Shown here one piece after another: positions 33,605 through 42,502 of a DNA stretch of 64,000 bases (its first letter is position 1; every line of letters starts with the position of its first letter). The notes under the pieces were generated by a model. It ran no database searches. It was not told the DNA's origin and saw nothing but the letters and a program-made list of their open reading frames with translations. The stretch covers positions 1 to 64,000 of the forward strand of contig CAZIGK010000008.1 in the NCBI GenBank assembly GCA_964538615.1, in the 5' to 3' direction. The translations under genes and the position numbers were made by a program. Source of the stretch: CAZIGK01 sp964538615. Its GTDB lineage: Bacteria; Pseudomonadota; Alphaproteobacteria; Rickettsiales; RI-342.

Positions 33605-33621
33605 TTGGCACGGCTATTGCT
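33605..33621 (+). promoter_or_regulatory. Sigma-54 (-24/-12) promoter
   Basis: TTGGCACGGCTATTGCT at 33605-33621 fits the sigma-54 consensus YTGGCACGRNNNTTGCW at every defined position, with the GG and GC dinucleotides ten bases apart. It is in the intergenic region 50 bases before the lytic transglycosylase gene, in the right direction. Start of transcription would be near 33632. An upstream activator binding site was not identified. Confidence 0.82.
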
Positions 33622-33673
33622 CATAGATACAGTATATGTTATCGTCAGCCGTTCATTTGCCTGAGGTTACCCT

Positions 33674-34981
33674 ATGATGCCGCGTTCTCTGCTGTCTCTG
33701 GCAGCTTTTGTTTGTGCTTTCACGCTGGCGGGCGGTGCCCTCTCCACAGCGCAAGCCAGAGGCAATGCCACCTTATCGCAGGATGCCGCAGCCAATGCGA
33801 AACGCTGTATGGCGCATATTCCCCGTTATGAGCGCAAAATGGGCATTCCCCTGTATTTGCTGGAGGCGATTTCCCTCAGCGAATCCGGGCGTCGCCTGCC
33901 GGGGCTTCGGTATGCAGCACCCTGGCCGTGGACAGTCAATACCGGTGGCCGTGGCTATTATTTTGATACGAAACAGGAAGCGGTGGATTTTGTCTATTCC
34001 GTGCTGGAAAAAGGCAACCCTTACATTGATGTCGGCTGCATGCAGGTGAATATCCGTTACCACCATCAGGCATTCCGTACTGTGGAAGAGGCGCTGGATC
34101 CTGAGCATAATGTCGCCTATGGTGCCAGCTTCCTCCGCCAGAATTACGAGCGTACCGGCAGTTGGAAAACCGCCGCCATGCATTATCATTCCCAAACACC
34201 GGGACGAGGTACGCCCTATTTGCAAGGGGTGTTGCGTGTCTGGAAAAATCTGGTTGCCTACGATGGTACCCGTCAGGGGTTGGAAGAATGGGTGGAGCCA
34301 AGCGTTACGACCGCTGCCGCTCACCCGTGGCAACTGGGGGTTCCGGGCTATATGCAGCCTCAGTTTTTGCAAGTGGCTTCCGTGCAGGCGGCCATGCCCA
34401 ACCAATTGGGAGCAGGGCAAATTATTGCCTCTCCCATCGCAGAAGAACCAAGCAAGCCCACCAAATGGCAGCGGGTGATGCAGCATCAATCAGCGGATAT
34501 TATGGTGAATGATGCAGGAGAGACTGTGCTTGCCCCGTCATCGGCAACTTCTACGCCTGCTGCGGGAGAGGCCGCCGCTTCCCCCTCTGCATCTGATACG
34601 CCAGCAACCGCAGCAACCACGGTTTCAGCGCCAACGGCATCTGCCCCCCCTGCGAATGCATCGCAAACCTCTTCCCTCAGTCCGGAAGTGCTGGCACGTA
34701 TTGAAAGCCAAACCCAGCATATCCAACTGACTCCACAGCAAATTCAGGCTGCACAGCAGGGGAAGATTATTATTGATCCCTCGCAGGTGAATGGTGGCAC
34801 GCTGGTGAATCCCGTGCCGCAGGTCACGCCAGCCACCCCGGCCGCTCTGAGCAACCCGGCAAACGCGACACCACAGGCGGTGAATCGGTATGATCCGCAA
34901 GATTTGCGCGGCAGTGCCGTCAGCCAGCGGGAGGAAAACCGCACTTCACTCAATGGCGTTCGTATGATCTTCCCAAGGTAA
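33674..34981 (+). CDS. Secreted lytic transglycosylase with Pro/Ala-rich tail
   Basis: A 435 aa exported enzyme of the SLT superfamily. Residues 1-29 form a signal peptide ending near AQA. The catalytic domain (about 40-200) has EAISLSESGRRLPGL with the likely catalytic glutamate, DVGCMQVNIRYHHQAF, and LDPEHNVAYGASFLRQNY. Residues 270-435 are low complexity, rich in Ala, Pro, Thr and Ser. It cleaves peptidoglycan glycan strands in the periplasm. The gene has GAGG before ATG 33674 (second ATG at 33677) and lies behind a sigma-54 promoter, which suggests a link to an appendage or another regulated envelope structure. Confidence 0.9.
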   Translation: MMPRSLLSLAAFVCAFTLAGGALSTAQARGNATLSQDAAANAKRCMAHIPRYERKMGIPLYLLEAISLSESGRRLPGLRYAAPWPWTVNTGGRGYYFDTKQEAVDFVYSVLEKGNPYIDVGCMQVNIRYHHQAFRTVEEALDPEHNVAYGASFLRQNYERTGSWKTAAMHYHSQTPGRGTPYLQGVLRVWKNLVAYDGTRQGLEEWVEPSVTTAAAHPWQLGVPGYMQPQFLQVASVQAAMPNQLGAGQIIASPIAEEPSKPTKWQRVMQHQSADIMVNDAGETVLAPSSATSTPAAGEAAASPSASDTPATAATTVSAPTASAPPANASQTSSLSPEVLARIESQTQHIQLTPQQIQAAQQGKIIIDPSQVNGGTLVNPVPQVTPATPAALSNPANATPQAVNRYDPQDLRGSAVSQREENRTSLNGVRMIFPR

Positions 34982-35075
34982 AAGAAAACTATCCGATAGA
35001 AGACTTGAAAATGAACAGGTTTTTCGTTATCCAAACAGCAGAGTTTTTTTAGCCGATGATGATAATGAGGCTGCC

Positions 35076-35255
35076 ATGAGCGACTATTTTGAAACAATCT
35101 ATGTAGAATCCGGTACGGTGGCTTGCGATGGTGGTACGGGTAGCACCGGGCATCCCCGCGTGTTTTTGGATGTCCTTAAAAAAGGCGAGATGACCTGCCC
35201 CTACTGTAGCCGCCATTATGTGCTGAAAGAAGGGGCGAAAGCCGCCGCGCATTAA
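35076..35255 (+). CDS. CHCC-type zinc finger protein (NDUFS6-like)
   Basis: A 59 aa protein with the pattern ACDGGTGSTGHPRVFLDV, then MTCPYCSRHYVL: one Cys, one His and a CxxC pair, matching the zf-CHCC domain. The same domain is in the mitochondrial complex I subunit NDUFS6, and short stand-alone versions are found across alphaproteobacteria. A role near respiratory complex I is plausible but unproven. Good ribosome binding site (GAGG) six bases upstream. Too short for common ORF cut-offs. Confidence 0.88.
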   Translation: MSDYFETIYVESGTVACDGGTGSTGHPRVFLDVLKKGEMTCPYCSRHYVLKEGAKAAAH

Positions 35256-35385
35256 TGAGTGCCATCACATTCTGCTAATGACGTGCTGCAAATGGCCGTT
35301 TGACTGCGCGGTTCGTATCACGTACCTCTCTGTACACTCACTTTGCTGCACGCAGAACAGCCTTTTCGCCAGGCCCCAGCGAATC

Positions 35386-35398
35386 TGACGACAGCATC
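35386..35398 (+). repeat. Convergent-gap motif, partial copy
   Basis: TGACGACAGCATC shares only the core TGACGACA and the final ATC with the full copies at 43488 and 60468. It too lies in a convergent gap (35256-35443). Weak on its own. Confidence 0.25.
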
Positions 35399-35443
35399 TG
35401 GGTTCAGGACGTATATGTCATACGGTCTGGGGTTGTTTATCCG

Positions 35444-37408
35444 CTATTTTCCCGTTGCCTGCAGCACCGGCCAGCGTCCTCTGGCCAGTTGTTCCAGAGT
35501 AGGGTTATCCAGCCCCATGCGCTCACGGTAAATCCAGTAAGAGGCGATCACCTGTTCCAGATAGTTCCGGGTTTCCGGAGACGGCAGACGCTCCATGAAC
35601 AATAAAGGGTCACGAATCCCCTCCAGATGCTTCTGCCAGCGCAGCAACGTGCCAGGCCCTGCGTTATAGGATGCCAGCAAATGCATCAGGCTATTGCGCA
35701 CATAAGGCATACCCAGCAAATATTCAATATAGGCCTGTGCCAGTTGCACATTCCATTCTGTCTGGCTGGTGTCTGTCTCTTCGTCCATTTCGTCATGCAT
35801 CAACCGTCGCTTAACATACGAGGCGGTGGTCGGCATGAGTTGCATCAAGCCTTTGGCACCTGCGGCACTTTGTGCGTTCGGGTTAAAACCGGATTCTTCA
35901 CGTGCAATGGCGAATAGTAAGGCGGAATCTGTGGTAAAGCCTGCCGCTGGCCGCCAGAGAGGTAAGGGATAACGGGCAAAATCCAGCCACTGCTGCTCTC
36001 TTTGGTAGGTCGGGAAGCGATCCAGCAAGCTGCGCGCCATGCGTAACTGCACTGCGGCAAGCTGCACGCGGTGTGCCAGCGTCAACATGGCTTCAGCACT
36101 TGGCTGCCCAAGTCTAAGGAATATATGGCGTATTTCCGCTTCCGCTGTTGCACGTTGCCCCAGTGACGTCAGAGCCATAATACGCTGTACCACAGGCATG
36201 CGGGCAATGCGTTGCAGCGCGTCTTCTGGCTGTGTGGCCGGTGTATTTTGCAGGGCAAGGGGTTTTTGCAACCGTGCCTGTGCCAGCAGCCCATAGAAAC
36301 TGCGTGGCGCAATGCGTGTTGCTTCCTGCAAATAGCGGCTGGCGAAATCGGTATCCTCTTTTTTCAGGGCGGCACGGGCAGCCCAATAGGCACCAGCACT
36401 ACGCTCCCAGCCGTGCGCCTTACTGTGTGCCAGTGCCGCAAAATCCCGTTTTGCTTCCGCGTAGCGTTGCTGTTGCCAGTTCGCCAGTCCGGCTGTCCAG
36501 TAGGCAGCGGGCAGTTGCTTGCCATGACGCAATGCCACCCCGGACGCTAATTGCCGGGCATCATCAATACGACCTTCGGCCATGCGTAAATTGGCCACCA
36601 TCAGGCGGGCAAGGTCTCGTTCCAGCGGACGCCAATGGGCAGAGGCTCCCGCTCCTTCAATAAGTTGCAGCGCAGCCTTGCCTTTTTCCGCCATCACGCG
36701 AGCTTCCATCTGTAGCCACAGGCTTTCTGCTTTGGGGCGGCCTTCCCATTGCAGCAGACGTGCATAATGCCGCTGAGCCGTACCAGACAAACCATTCTGG
36801 TCACCATACCCCTGTAGAATGCGGCTGGAAGAAAATGCTTTTTTTAGCTTTTTATCTGCAATGCCACGGGCAATAGCCAGTTGCCGAATACGCTCCGCCT
36901 GCGGATGATCCGCATAACGTTCCATCCATTGCTGCAATTCCACGCCCTTGGTCTGATAGCGCGGGTGCAGGTAACGTTGTGCCAGCAAATGCCCATGCAA
37001 TAGTGGGTTACGAATATGGTTGGCCAATTCATCCGCCGCCTCCCACTCTGCATTATCCTGTAGCAGGAATGCCTGTCGGTAACGTTCACGGTCTTTTTTG
37101 CTCAACAGAGATGGCTGACGATCTACCCCCTGTAGGAAACGCACAATACCCGGCTCCCAATCCATGGGTACGGTGGTCTGCAAATCCGAAGATACGGTAA
37201 ACGCAATATCTTCATCCACGGTATCACGCTGCTCCAACCAGCGTTCTGCCTCCATATCCGCCATATCCGGCAGAGGGCGCTCGCCCAATAGCATAAGGGT
37301 AATGGCCAGCGCCAGAAGCATCAGCACATAGACAGCACGCAGGCTATAATCCACCGATGGCGGGGCATCGTCCATCCAGCTCGCGGTGGTGGCAACAGGC
37401 TGGGTCAT
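35444..37408 (-). CDS. Slt-like soluble lytic transglycosylase
   Basis: A 654 aa periplasmic enzyme resembling Slt70: an N-terminal hydrophobic segment (about residues 22-44), a long superhelical part of short helical repeats, and a C-terminal SLT domain with REESGFNPNAQSAAGAKGLMQLMPTTA, where the first Glu of ESGFNP is catalytic. Later ASYNAGPGTLLRWQKHL is family-typical. ATG 37408 overlaps the upstream uracil-DNA glycosylase stop by four bases, and GGAAG precedes it. It is the second transglycosylase in 2.5 kb. Confidence 0.92.
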   Translation of the reverse strand: MTQPVATTASWMDDAPPSVDYSLRAVYVLMLLALAITLMLLGERPLPDMADMEAERWLEQRDTVDEDIAFTVSSDLQTTVPMDWEPGIVRFLQGVDRQPSLLSKKDRERYRQAFLLQDNAEWEAADELANHIRNPLLHGHLLAQRYLHPRYQTKGVELQQWMERYADHPQAERIRQLAIARGIADKKLKKAFSSSRILQGYGDQNGLSGTAQRHYARLLQWEGRPKAESLWLQMEARVMAEKGKAALQLIEGAGASAHWRPLERDLARLMVANLRMAEGRIDDARQLASGVALRHGKQLPAAYWTAGLANWQQQRYAEAKRDFAALAHSKAHGWERSAGAYWAARAALKKEDTDFASRYLQEATRIAPRSFYGLLAQARLQKPLALQNTPATQPEDALQRIARMPVVQRIMALTSLGQRATAEAEIRHIFLRLGQPSAEAMLTLAHRVQLAAVQLRMARSLLDRFPTYQREQQWLDFARYPLPLWRPAAGFTTDSALLFAIAREESGFNPNAQSAAGAKGLMQLMPTTASYVKRRLMHDEMDEETDTSQTEWNVQLAQAYIEYLLGMPYVRNSLMHLLASYNAGPGTLLRWQKHLEGIRDPLLFMERLPSPETRNYLEQVIASYWIYRERMGLDNPTLEQLARGRWPVLQATGK

Positions 37409-38265
37409 GCCGAATCTTCCATATGCGATGATGGCAGCATCTCCTGTGCCAGCAGTAAATCCTGCCACGCTAGCCGTTTCAACTCTGGCTGCCTTAGTAA
37501 ATAGGACGGGTGGAACAGGGGCAGCACAGGGTAGGTGCGTGCCTCATAGGGGCATACATAGGGCAGGGGCTTGCCGCGCAAGCGGGTAATGCCACGGGTT
37601 TCCTCTTCATACAGGGACGCAACGGCGGTTCCCCCCATCAGCAATACCAGTCTGGGTTTGAGCAGGTAGATATGCCGCTGCACAAAGGGACGACAAAGAG
37701 ACACTTCTTCCGGGTTGGGCTTACGGTTTCCCGGTGGTCGCCAGAACAGGCTGTTGGTAATGTAGCATTCGCTATCGCGGCTCCAGCCAATGGCAGCCAG
37801 CATTTTATCCAGCAATTGCCCACTACGGCCACAAAAGGGAACCCCCTGCTGATCTTCCTCAAAACCCGGTGCTTCCCCAATCACCATCACCGGGGCGTCC
37901 AGAGGTCCCTGTGCAATAACCGTTCGGCTGGCGGTCTGTTTAATCGCACAGCCATCAAACGCGTCAATGGCCGCGTACAATGCCGGTATATCATCGCATG
38001 CATCTGCCAGACGTCTTGCCTCTGTCACCGCCTGCGTCACAGCCGCAGGGCTTGCAGGCAGAGGGGCGGGTGTGGCCGTTGCTTCCCGCAACGGAGAGGA
38101 CATGGCAGGCTGGGGTAGGGTCTGCACGATGGGTGCTACCTGCGTCATCGCCTGCAGGGGAGGGCGTACGGGGGTATCCATCCAATGGTTGACGGGCGCA
38201 TCGGCCAGCGTTTCATCCACCCCGCAGGCGCGGTGCCATTCTAATAGTGCCTGCACGTGCTGCAT
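37405..38265 (-). CDS. Uracil-DNA glycosylase, family 4 (Fe-S type)
   Basis: Removes uracil from DNA, 286 aa. The first 80 residues are a Pro/Ala-rich extension. The catalytic domain has IGEAPGFEEDQQGVPFCGRSGQLLDKML, then YITNSLFWRPPGNRKPNPEE and LPLFHPSYLLRQPELKRLAW. Cysteines in FDGC, EEVSLC and others fit the 4Fe-4S type. ATG 38265 has GGAGG as ribosome binding site. It is translationally coupled to the downstream slt gene, though no functional link is obvious. Confidence 0.92.
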   Translation of the reverse strand: MQHVQALLEWHRACGVDETLADAPVNHWMDTPVRPPLQAMTQVAPIVQTLPQPAMSSPLREATATPAPLPASPAAVTQAVTEARRLADACDDIPALYAAIDAFDGCAIKQTASRTVIAQGPLDAPVMVIGEAPGFEEDQQGVPFCGRSGQLLDKMLAAIGWSRDSECYITNSLFWRPPGNRKPNPEEVSLCRPFVQRHIYLLKPRLVLLMGGTAVASLYEEETRGITRLRGKPLPYVCPYEARTYPVLPLFHPSYLLRQPELKRLAWQDLLLAQEMLPSSHMEDSA

Positions 38266-38417
38266 GGTGCCTCCGGTTTGCAATGCCTGTTCATACTATC
38301 GGTTTCGAGGGCAATAGGCAAAAAAATTGGGCAATGCAGCGTGACAGACTGTATCATTTCGCGTTAATCTTTTCTGCTTATGATAACCCTCCCATCAGTG
38401 GATATAAGGATGCCAGC

Positions 38418-40061
38418 ATGACAGAACGCGATACCATGGAGTTTGATGTGGTGATTGTTGGTGCGGGACCGGCGGGGCTTTCTGCCGCGATTCGGCTGAA
38501 GCAATGCGCGCAGGCAGCGGGACGGGATATACAGGTTTGCGTGCTGGAAAAAGCAGCAGAAATCGGTGGCCATATTCTCTCTGGCGCGGTCATGGAGCCA
38601 CGTGCCCTGACAGAGCTTTTTCCCGACTGGCAGGAACGCGGTGCTCCCTTGACCACACCGGTTACGCAGGATGTTTTTTCCCTGCTGACACGTAAGAGAA
38701 AATGGCGCCTTCCCACCCATCCCTCTATGCGCAACCATCAAAAAAATAAGCAGAACTATATTATTTCATTAGGTAACCTGTGCCGCTGGCTGGCGGATCA
38801 GGCAACAGCGCTGGGGGTTGAAATATTTCCCGGTTTTCCCGCCGCACAATTGGATATGGATGATGAAGGCCGTGTGCAGGGGGTCATCACGGGGGATATG
38901 GGGGTGAACCGGGAAGGGCAACCTACCGATGCCTATCAACCCGGTGTACGCCTGAAAGCGCGCTACACACTACTGGCGGAAGGCTGTCGGGGGCACGTGT
39001 CTGAAGCAGCCATAGCACGCTTTCACCTGAGGGAAGGCCGTGAGCATCAAACCTATGCGATTGGGCTGAAGGAACTATGGCAGGTCGAGCCGGAAAAGCA
39101 CCAGCCCGGCAAGGTTGAACATAGCGTCGGCTGGCCCCTCTCGCCGGATCATTACGGCGGTAGCTTCATCTACCATCTGGCGGAAGATTATCAGGTAGTG
39201 GTGGGCTACGTGATTGGGCTGGATTACCAAAATCCCTATCTCAATCCATTCAAGGAGTTTCAACGCTTTAAAAACCATCCGGCCATTCGCCCGCTGTTTG
39301 AAGGCGGCAAACGTCTTTGCTATGGGGCTCGCGCTCTGAACGAAGGTGGGTGGCAGTCTATCCCGAAACTGAATTTTCCCGGTGGTGCCCTGATTGGCTG
39401 TGCGGCAGGCTTCATGAATGTACCAAAAATCAAGGGCAGCCATACGGCCATGAAGTCCGGCATGTTAGCGGCGGAAGCGACCTTTGAAGCCCTGCAACAG
39501 CAAAGCGATGCGCCACTGGCCGCCTATGAAGAAACCCTCAAACGCTCCTGGGTGGGGCGGGAACTGTATGCTGTGCGCAATATCCGCCCTGCTTTCCGCC
39601 ACGGGTTATGGCTCGGCATGGCCTACGCGGCCATAGATACCCTGTTGGGAGGGAAATTACCGTGGACATTGCATCACCACCAACCAGATCACACCTGCCT
39701 GAAACCCGCCAAAGCCTGCCAGCCCATTGATTATCCACGTCCGGATGGTGAAGTGAGCTTTGATATTCTGTCATCCGTCTATTTATCCGGCACAAACCAC
39801 GCAGAAAACCAGCCTGTGCACTTACAATTACGGGATAGCTCTATCCCTATTGGCTATAATCTGGTGCTTTATGATGCGCCAGAGCAACGCTATTGCCCGG
39901 CAGGTGTGTATGAAATTGTGGAAGAACAAGAGCAGAAGCGCCTGCAAATTAACGCCCAAAACTGCATCCATTGCAAAACCTGCGACATTAAAGACCCCAA
40001 ACAAAATATCCATTGGGTGGCACCAGAAGGCGGTGGTGGGCCGAAGTACCCTAACATGTAA
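38418..40061 (+). CDS. Electron-transfer flavoprotein:ubiquinone oxidoreductase
   Basis: ETF-QO, 547 aa, passes electrons from electron-transfer flavoprotein to the quinone pool, linking fatty and amino acid oxidation to respiration. FAD motif VVIVGAGPAGLSAAIRL is near residue 11. The ubiquinone-binding and FAD middle region includes GGALIGCAAGFMNVPKIKGSHTAMKSG. The 4Fe-4S site uses Cys in RYCPAGVYE and in NCIHCKTCDIKDP near the C-terminus. ATG 38418 is behind AAGGA; the upstream open frame is not family-like. The same metabolic theme as PccAB. Confidence 0.96.
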   Translation: MTERDTMEFDVVIVGAGPAGLSAAIRLKQCAQAAGRDIQVCVLEKAAEIGGHILSGAVMEPRALTELFPDWQERGAPLTTPVTQDVFSLLTRKRKWRLPTHPSMRNHQKNKQNYIISLGNLCRWLADQATALGVEIFPGFPAAQLDMDDEGRVQGVITGDMGVNREGQPTDAYQPGVRLKARYTLLAEGCRGHVSEAAIARFHLREGREHQTYAIGLKELWQVEPEKHQPGKVEHSVGWPLSPDHYGGSFIYHLAEDYQVVVGYVIGLDYQNPYLNPFKEFQRFKNHPAIRPLFEGGKRLCYGARALNEGGWQSIPKLNFPGGALIGCAAGFMNVPKIKGSHTAMKSGMLAAEATFEALQQQSDAPLAAYEETLKRSWVGRELYAVRNIRPAFRHGLWLGMAYAAIDTLLGGKLPWTLHHHQPDHTCLKPAKACQPIDYPRPDGEVSFDILSSVYLSGTNHAENQPVHLQLRDSSIPIGYNLVLYDAPEQRYCPAGVYEIVEEQEQKRLQINAQNCIHCKTCDIKDPKQNIHWVAPEGGGGPKYPNM

Positions 40062-40094
40062 TGCCGCCCCCATCCCGCTATGAAAGCAACGGAA

Positions 40095-40127
40095 AAAACC
40101 CCTCTCACCAATGGTAAGAGGGGTTTT
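40095..40127. terminator. Bidirectional terminator
   Basis: Arms 40095-40105 and 40117-40127 (5' arm AAAACCCCTCT) pair perfectly, followed inward by one mismatch and three more pairs around loop AAT. A-rich and T-rich flanks serve both strands, ending ETF-QO on plus and the small gene on minus. Confidence 0.88.
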
Positions 40128-40196
40128 CCATATTTTTCAGTCACACGCTTGGCTAACCAGATTCTACAAACAGTTCTGTGCAGCCGCCCGGTGTGA

Positions 40197-40391
40197 TTAG
40201 ACGTTTTTGTAAGGAATCGGGCGCTTGGTGGATGGATCCAACGCCAAATCGCCATTTTCATACATAGCGGCAATGTAGTTGCCATGGCCTTTGTGCTTGC
40301 CGAAGTAGTAGGTCGGCTTCACGGTTTTACCATCATATTTGCGCAACTCTGTTACGCGACCACGGTTTTCCGGGTTATTTTTACTGCTCAT
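40197..40391 (-). CDS. Small conserved basic protein
   Basis: A 64 aa basic protein, with RGRVTELRKYDGKTVKPTYYFGKHKGHGNYIAAMYENGDL. The look of the sequence is that of a conserved small alphaproteobacterial protein, but I do not know its function. Strong ribosome binding site GGAGGA before ATG 40391. It is convergent with ETF-QO and shares its terminator. Lys/Arg/Tyr content suggests nucleic acid or ribosome contact, which is speculation. Confidence 0.8.
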   Translation of the reverse strand: MSSKNNPENRGRVTELRKYDGKTVKPTYYFGKHKGHGNYIAAMYENGDLALDPSTKRPIPYKNV

Positions 40392-40595
40392 GATGCATCC
40401 TCCAACGGGGGCGGGTATAAGAGAGGAGGCTTATGCCGCACCTGTCACTTAAAGTCAACTATTTTTCTGCATCTTTCTGTGGTTGATGCTTGCGGAAAGA
40501 GTGTTTTCGGTCGGCATTTCCCATGGACGGATGAGATGACTCTGTTTATGGTGTTTGCACCTATGAAAATCTCTGAATGCGGGGAGCATGAACAC

Positions 40596-42443
40596 GTGCG
40601 TGTAAAAGAATATGCCGGGCTGGCTCTGGCGGCGGGTTTGTTGGCAGGGGCTGCAACCATGGCGTTTTGGATGCAGCAGGAAAAACAGTTTCAACCCTTG
40701 CCTGCCATGATGCAGCAGTGGATGGATAAGCGGCAGGCAATTGCGGTGCGCCCTACGGTGTCCGGTATGTTTTTGAAGGCGGTGGTGGCGCAGCGGGCAG
40801 GGGATGCGGAGCAGGCCGCCAAAGCCTACCGCAAGGCATTAACCTTTCAGCCGAGCGAACCGCGCCTTCTGGAAGACGCATTCACAACAGCACTTTATGC
40901 TGGCGATATGACCGATGCCGAGCAATTGGCGCAGGTGCTGATTGAGCAGGAACAAGCGGTGACGATGGATATTTTTCGTCTGGCAACCGGTCTGAGTCTG
41001 GCGGAATTGGTAGAACTTTCGCATTTTATCCGCACCGGCAACTGGGAAGAAAGTCAGGCAACCCTGCATAACACCCTCAAGCAGGTGCGCAAAGGCAGCT
41101 TACAGGAGATTTTCTGCATTCTCATGCAGGCGTGGGTGTTGCATGCGCAGGGCGAAACAGATGCAGGGCGCAGTCTGATCACTACCCTGAAACCCAGGCC
41201 AGAAGTGGCAGCCTTTACGCATATTCATGCGGCTTTGTGGTTTGCTGCTACCGGCGATGAGCAAACCGCGCTGGCGCGTTTTGCCAAAGTATCCGGGCCT
41301 AAAACCCTTCTGCCCCAGCGCTTGACCGAACTCTATGCACATTACCTGTTGCATGTCGGTAAAGAGAAAGAAAGCAATGCGTTGCTGGATCGCTTCTGGA
41401 GCAAAACCACCGACCTCTGGTGGCAGGATCGGGAAATGAAAGACGAAATAGAACGCCGCAAGGCTCAGGTGTGGGTTGATTCTCCCGGTAAAGCCATGGC
41501 GGAATTGTTAAGCGGTGCTGCCGCCATTTTTGAAAAGCAGGGGCACATTTCTACCGCTAAAGGCTTTGCGCAAATTGCTTTTTCCCTCAATCCGGATTCG
41601 CACTACATTCGCTTATTGCTGGCCTCCCTCCATGAGCGGGAAGGCCTGTACGAAGAGGTGAAAGAGCTGTTTGCACCTGTGGCCACAGAAAAAACCAGCT
41701 TTGGCCGTCGTGCGCAAATGGAGCTGGCCAAAGCATTATCACATCTGGAAGAGCCGAAAAAAGCCCTGAAAGAATTGAAAGCCATTGCCCAGCAATATCC
41801 GGCGCATCCGGCACCGTGGCTGCATATGGCGGATATTCTCCGCGGGGAGGAATCTTTTGCCAAAGCCGCCGCACATTACGAAGAAGCCCTGCAACGCATG
41901 GGAGAAGTGAAACCACACTTCTGGCCGGTGTTCTATATGCTTGGCATTTGCTATGAGCGTTCGGAGCAATGGCAAAAGGCGGAGCCAGTGTTTTTGAAAG
42001 CGCTGGAACTTTCCCCTAATAACCCGGAGGTTATGAATTATCTGGGCTATAGCTGGCTGGTGCAGGGTAAGCATATTGAAAAAGCCCGTAAAATGATTGC
42101 CGATGCCGTCAAAATGCGCCCCTATGATGGCCATATTATTGATAGTATGGGCTGGGCGTTATTCAAAATCGGGGAATATGCAGAAGCCGTGCAGTATATG
42201 GAGCGGGCGGTAGAGCTGATGCCGGCAGATAGTACCATCAACGACCATTTGGGTGATATTTACTGGAAACTGGGACGGCAGCGAGAAGCGTATTTCCAAT
42301 GGGAGCGCGCATTGCAATTTTATGACGGAGAAGGGCATAAAGACGCATTGGAGGCCAAATTGCGTTATGGTTATCAGGAGATTCCCATGCTCGCCAATGA
42401 CAGCCCCAGCATGCCGAAAGATAAAGGCCTGCAACAAGAGTAG
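40596..42443 (+). CDS. Large TPR protein with N-terminal membrane anchor
   Basis: About 615 aa. A single hydrophobic segment (AGLALAAGLLAGAATMAFWM, near residue 7) is followed by at least ten tetratricopeptide-type helical pairs. The best TPR units are near the C-terminus (WQKAEPVFLKALELSPNNPEVMNYLGYSW and EYAEAVQYMERAVELMPADSTINDHLGDIYWKLG). It likely scaffolds proteins at the inner membrane. The start is uncertain: GTG 40596 has GGGGAG nine bases upstream; ATG 40536 or 40563 are alternatives. ispE follows. Confidence 0.82.
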   Translation: MRVKEYAGLALAAGLLAGAATMAFWMQQEKQFQPLPAMMQQWMDKRQAIAVRPTVSGMFLKAVVAQRAGDAEQAAKAYRKALTFQPSEPRLLEDAFTTALYAGDMTDAEQLAQVLIEQEQAVTMDIFRLATGLSLAELVELSHFIRTGNWEESQATLHNTLKQVRKGSLQEIFCILMQAWVLHAQGETDAGRSLITTLKPRPEVAAFTHIHAALWFAATGDEQTALARFAKVSGPKTLLPQRLTELYAHYLLHVGKEKESNALLDRFWSKTTDLWWQDREMKDEIERRKAQVWVDSPGKAMAELLSGAAAIFEKQGHISTAKGFAQIAFSLNPDSHYIRLLLASLHEREGLYEEVKELFAPVATEKTSFGRRAQMELAKALSHLEEPKKALKELKAIAQQYPAHPAPWLHMADILRGEESFAKAAAHYEEALQRMGEVKPHFWPVFYMLGICYERSEQWQKAEPVFLKALELSPNNPEVMNYLGYSWLVQGKHIEKARKMIADAVKMRPYDGHIIDSMGWALFKIGEYAEAVQYMERAVELMPADSTINDHLGDIYWKLGRQREAYFQWERALQFYDGEGHKDALEAKLRYGYQEIPMLANDSPSMPKDKGLQQE

Positions 42444-42502
42444 CTGCTTGTTTGTGGCTGTTATCTGCGGGTACCGTTCGCCATCATCACAAGGGTCACA
42501 GC

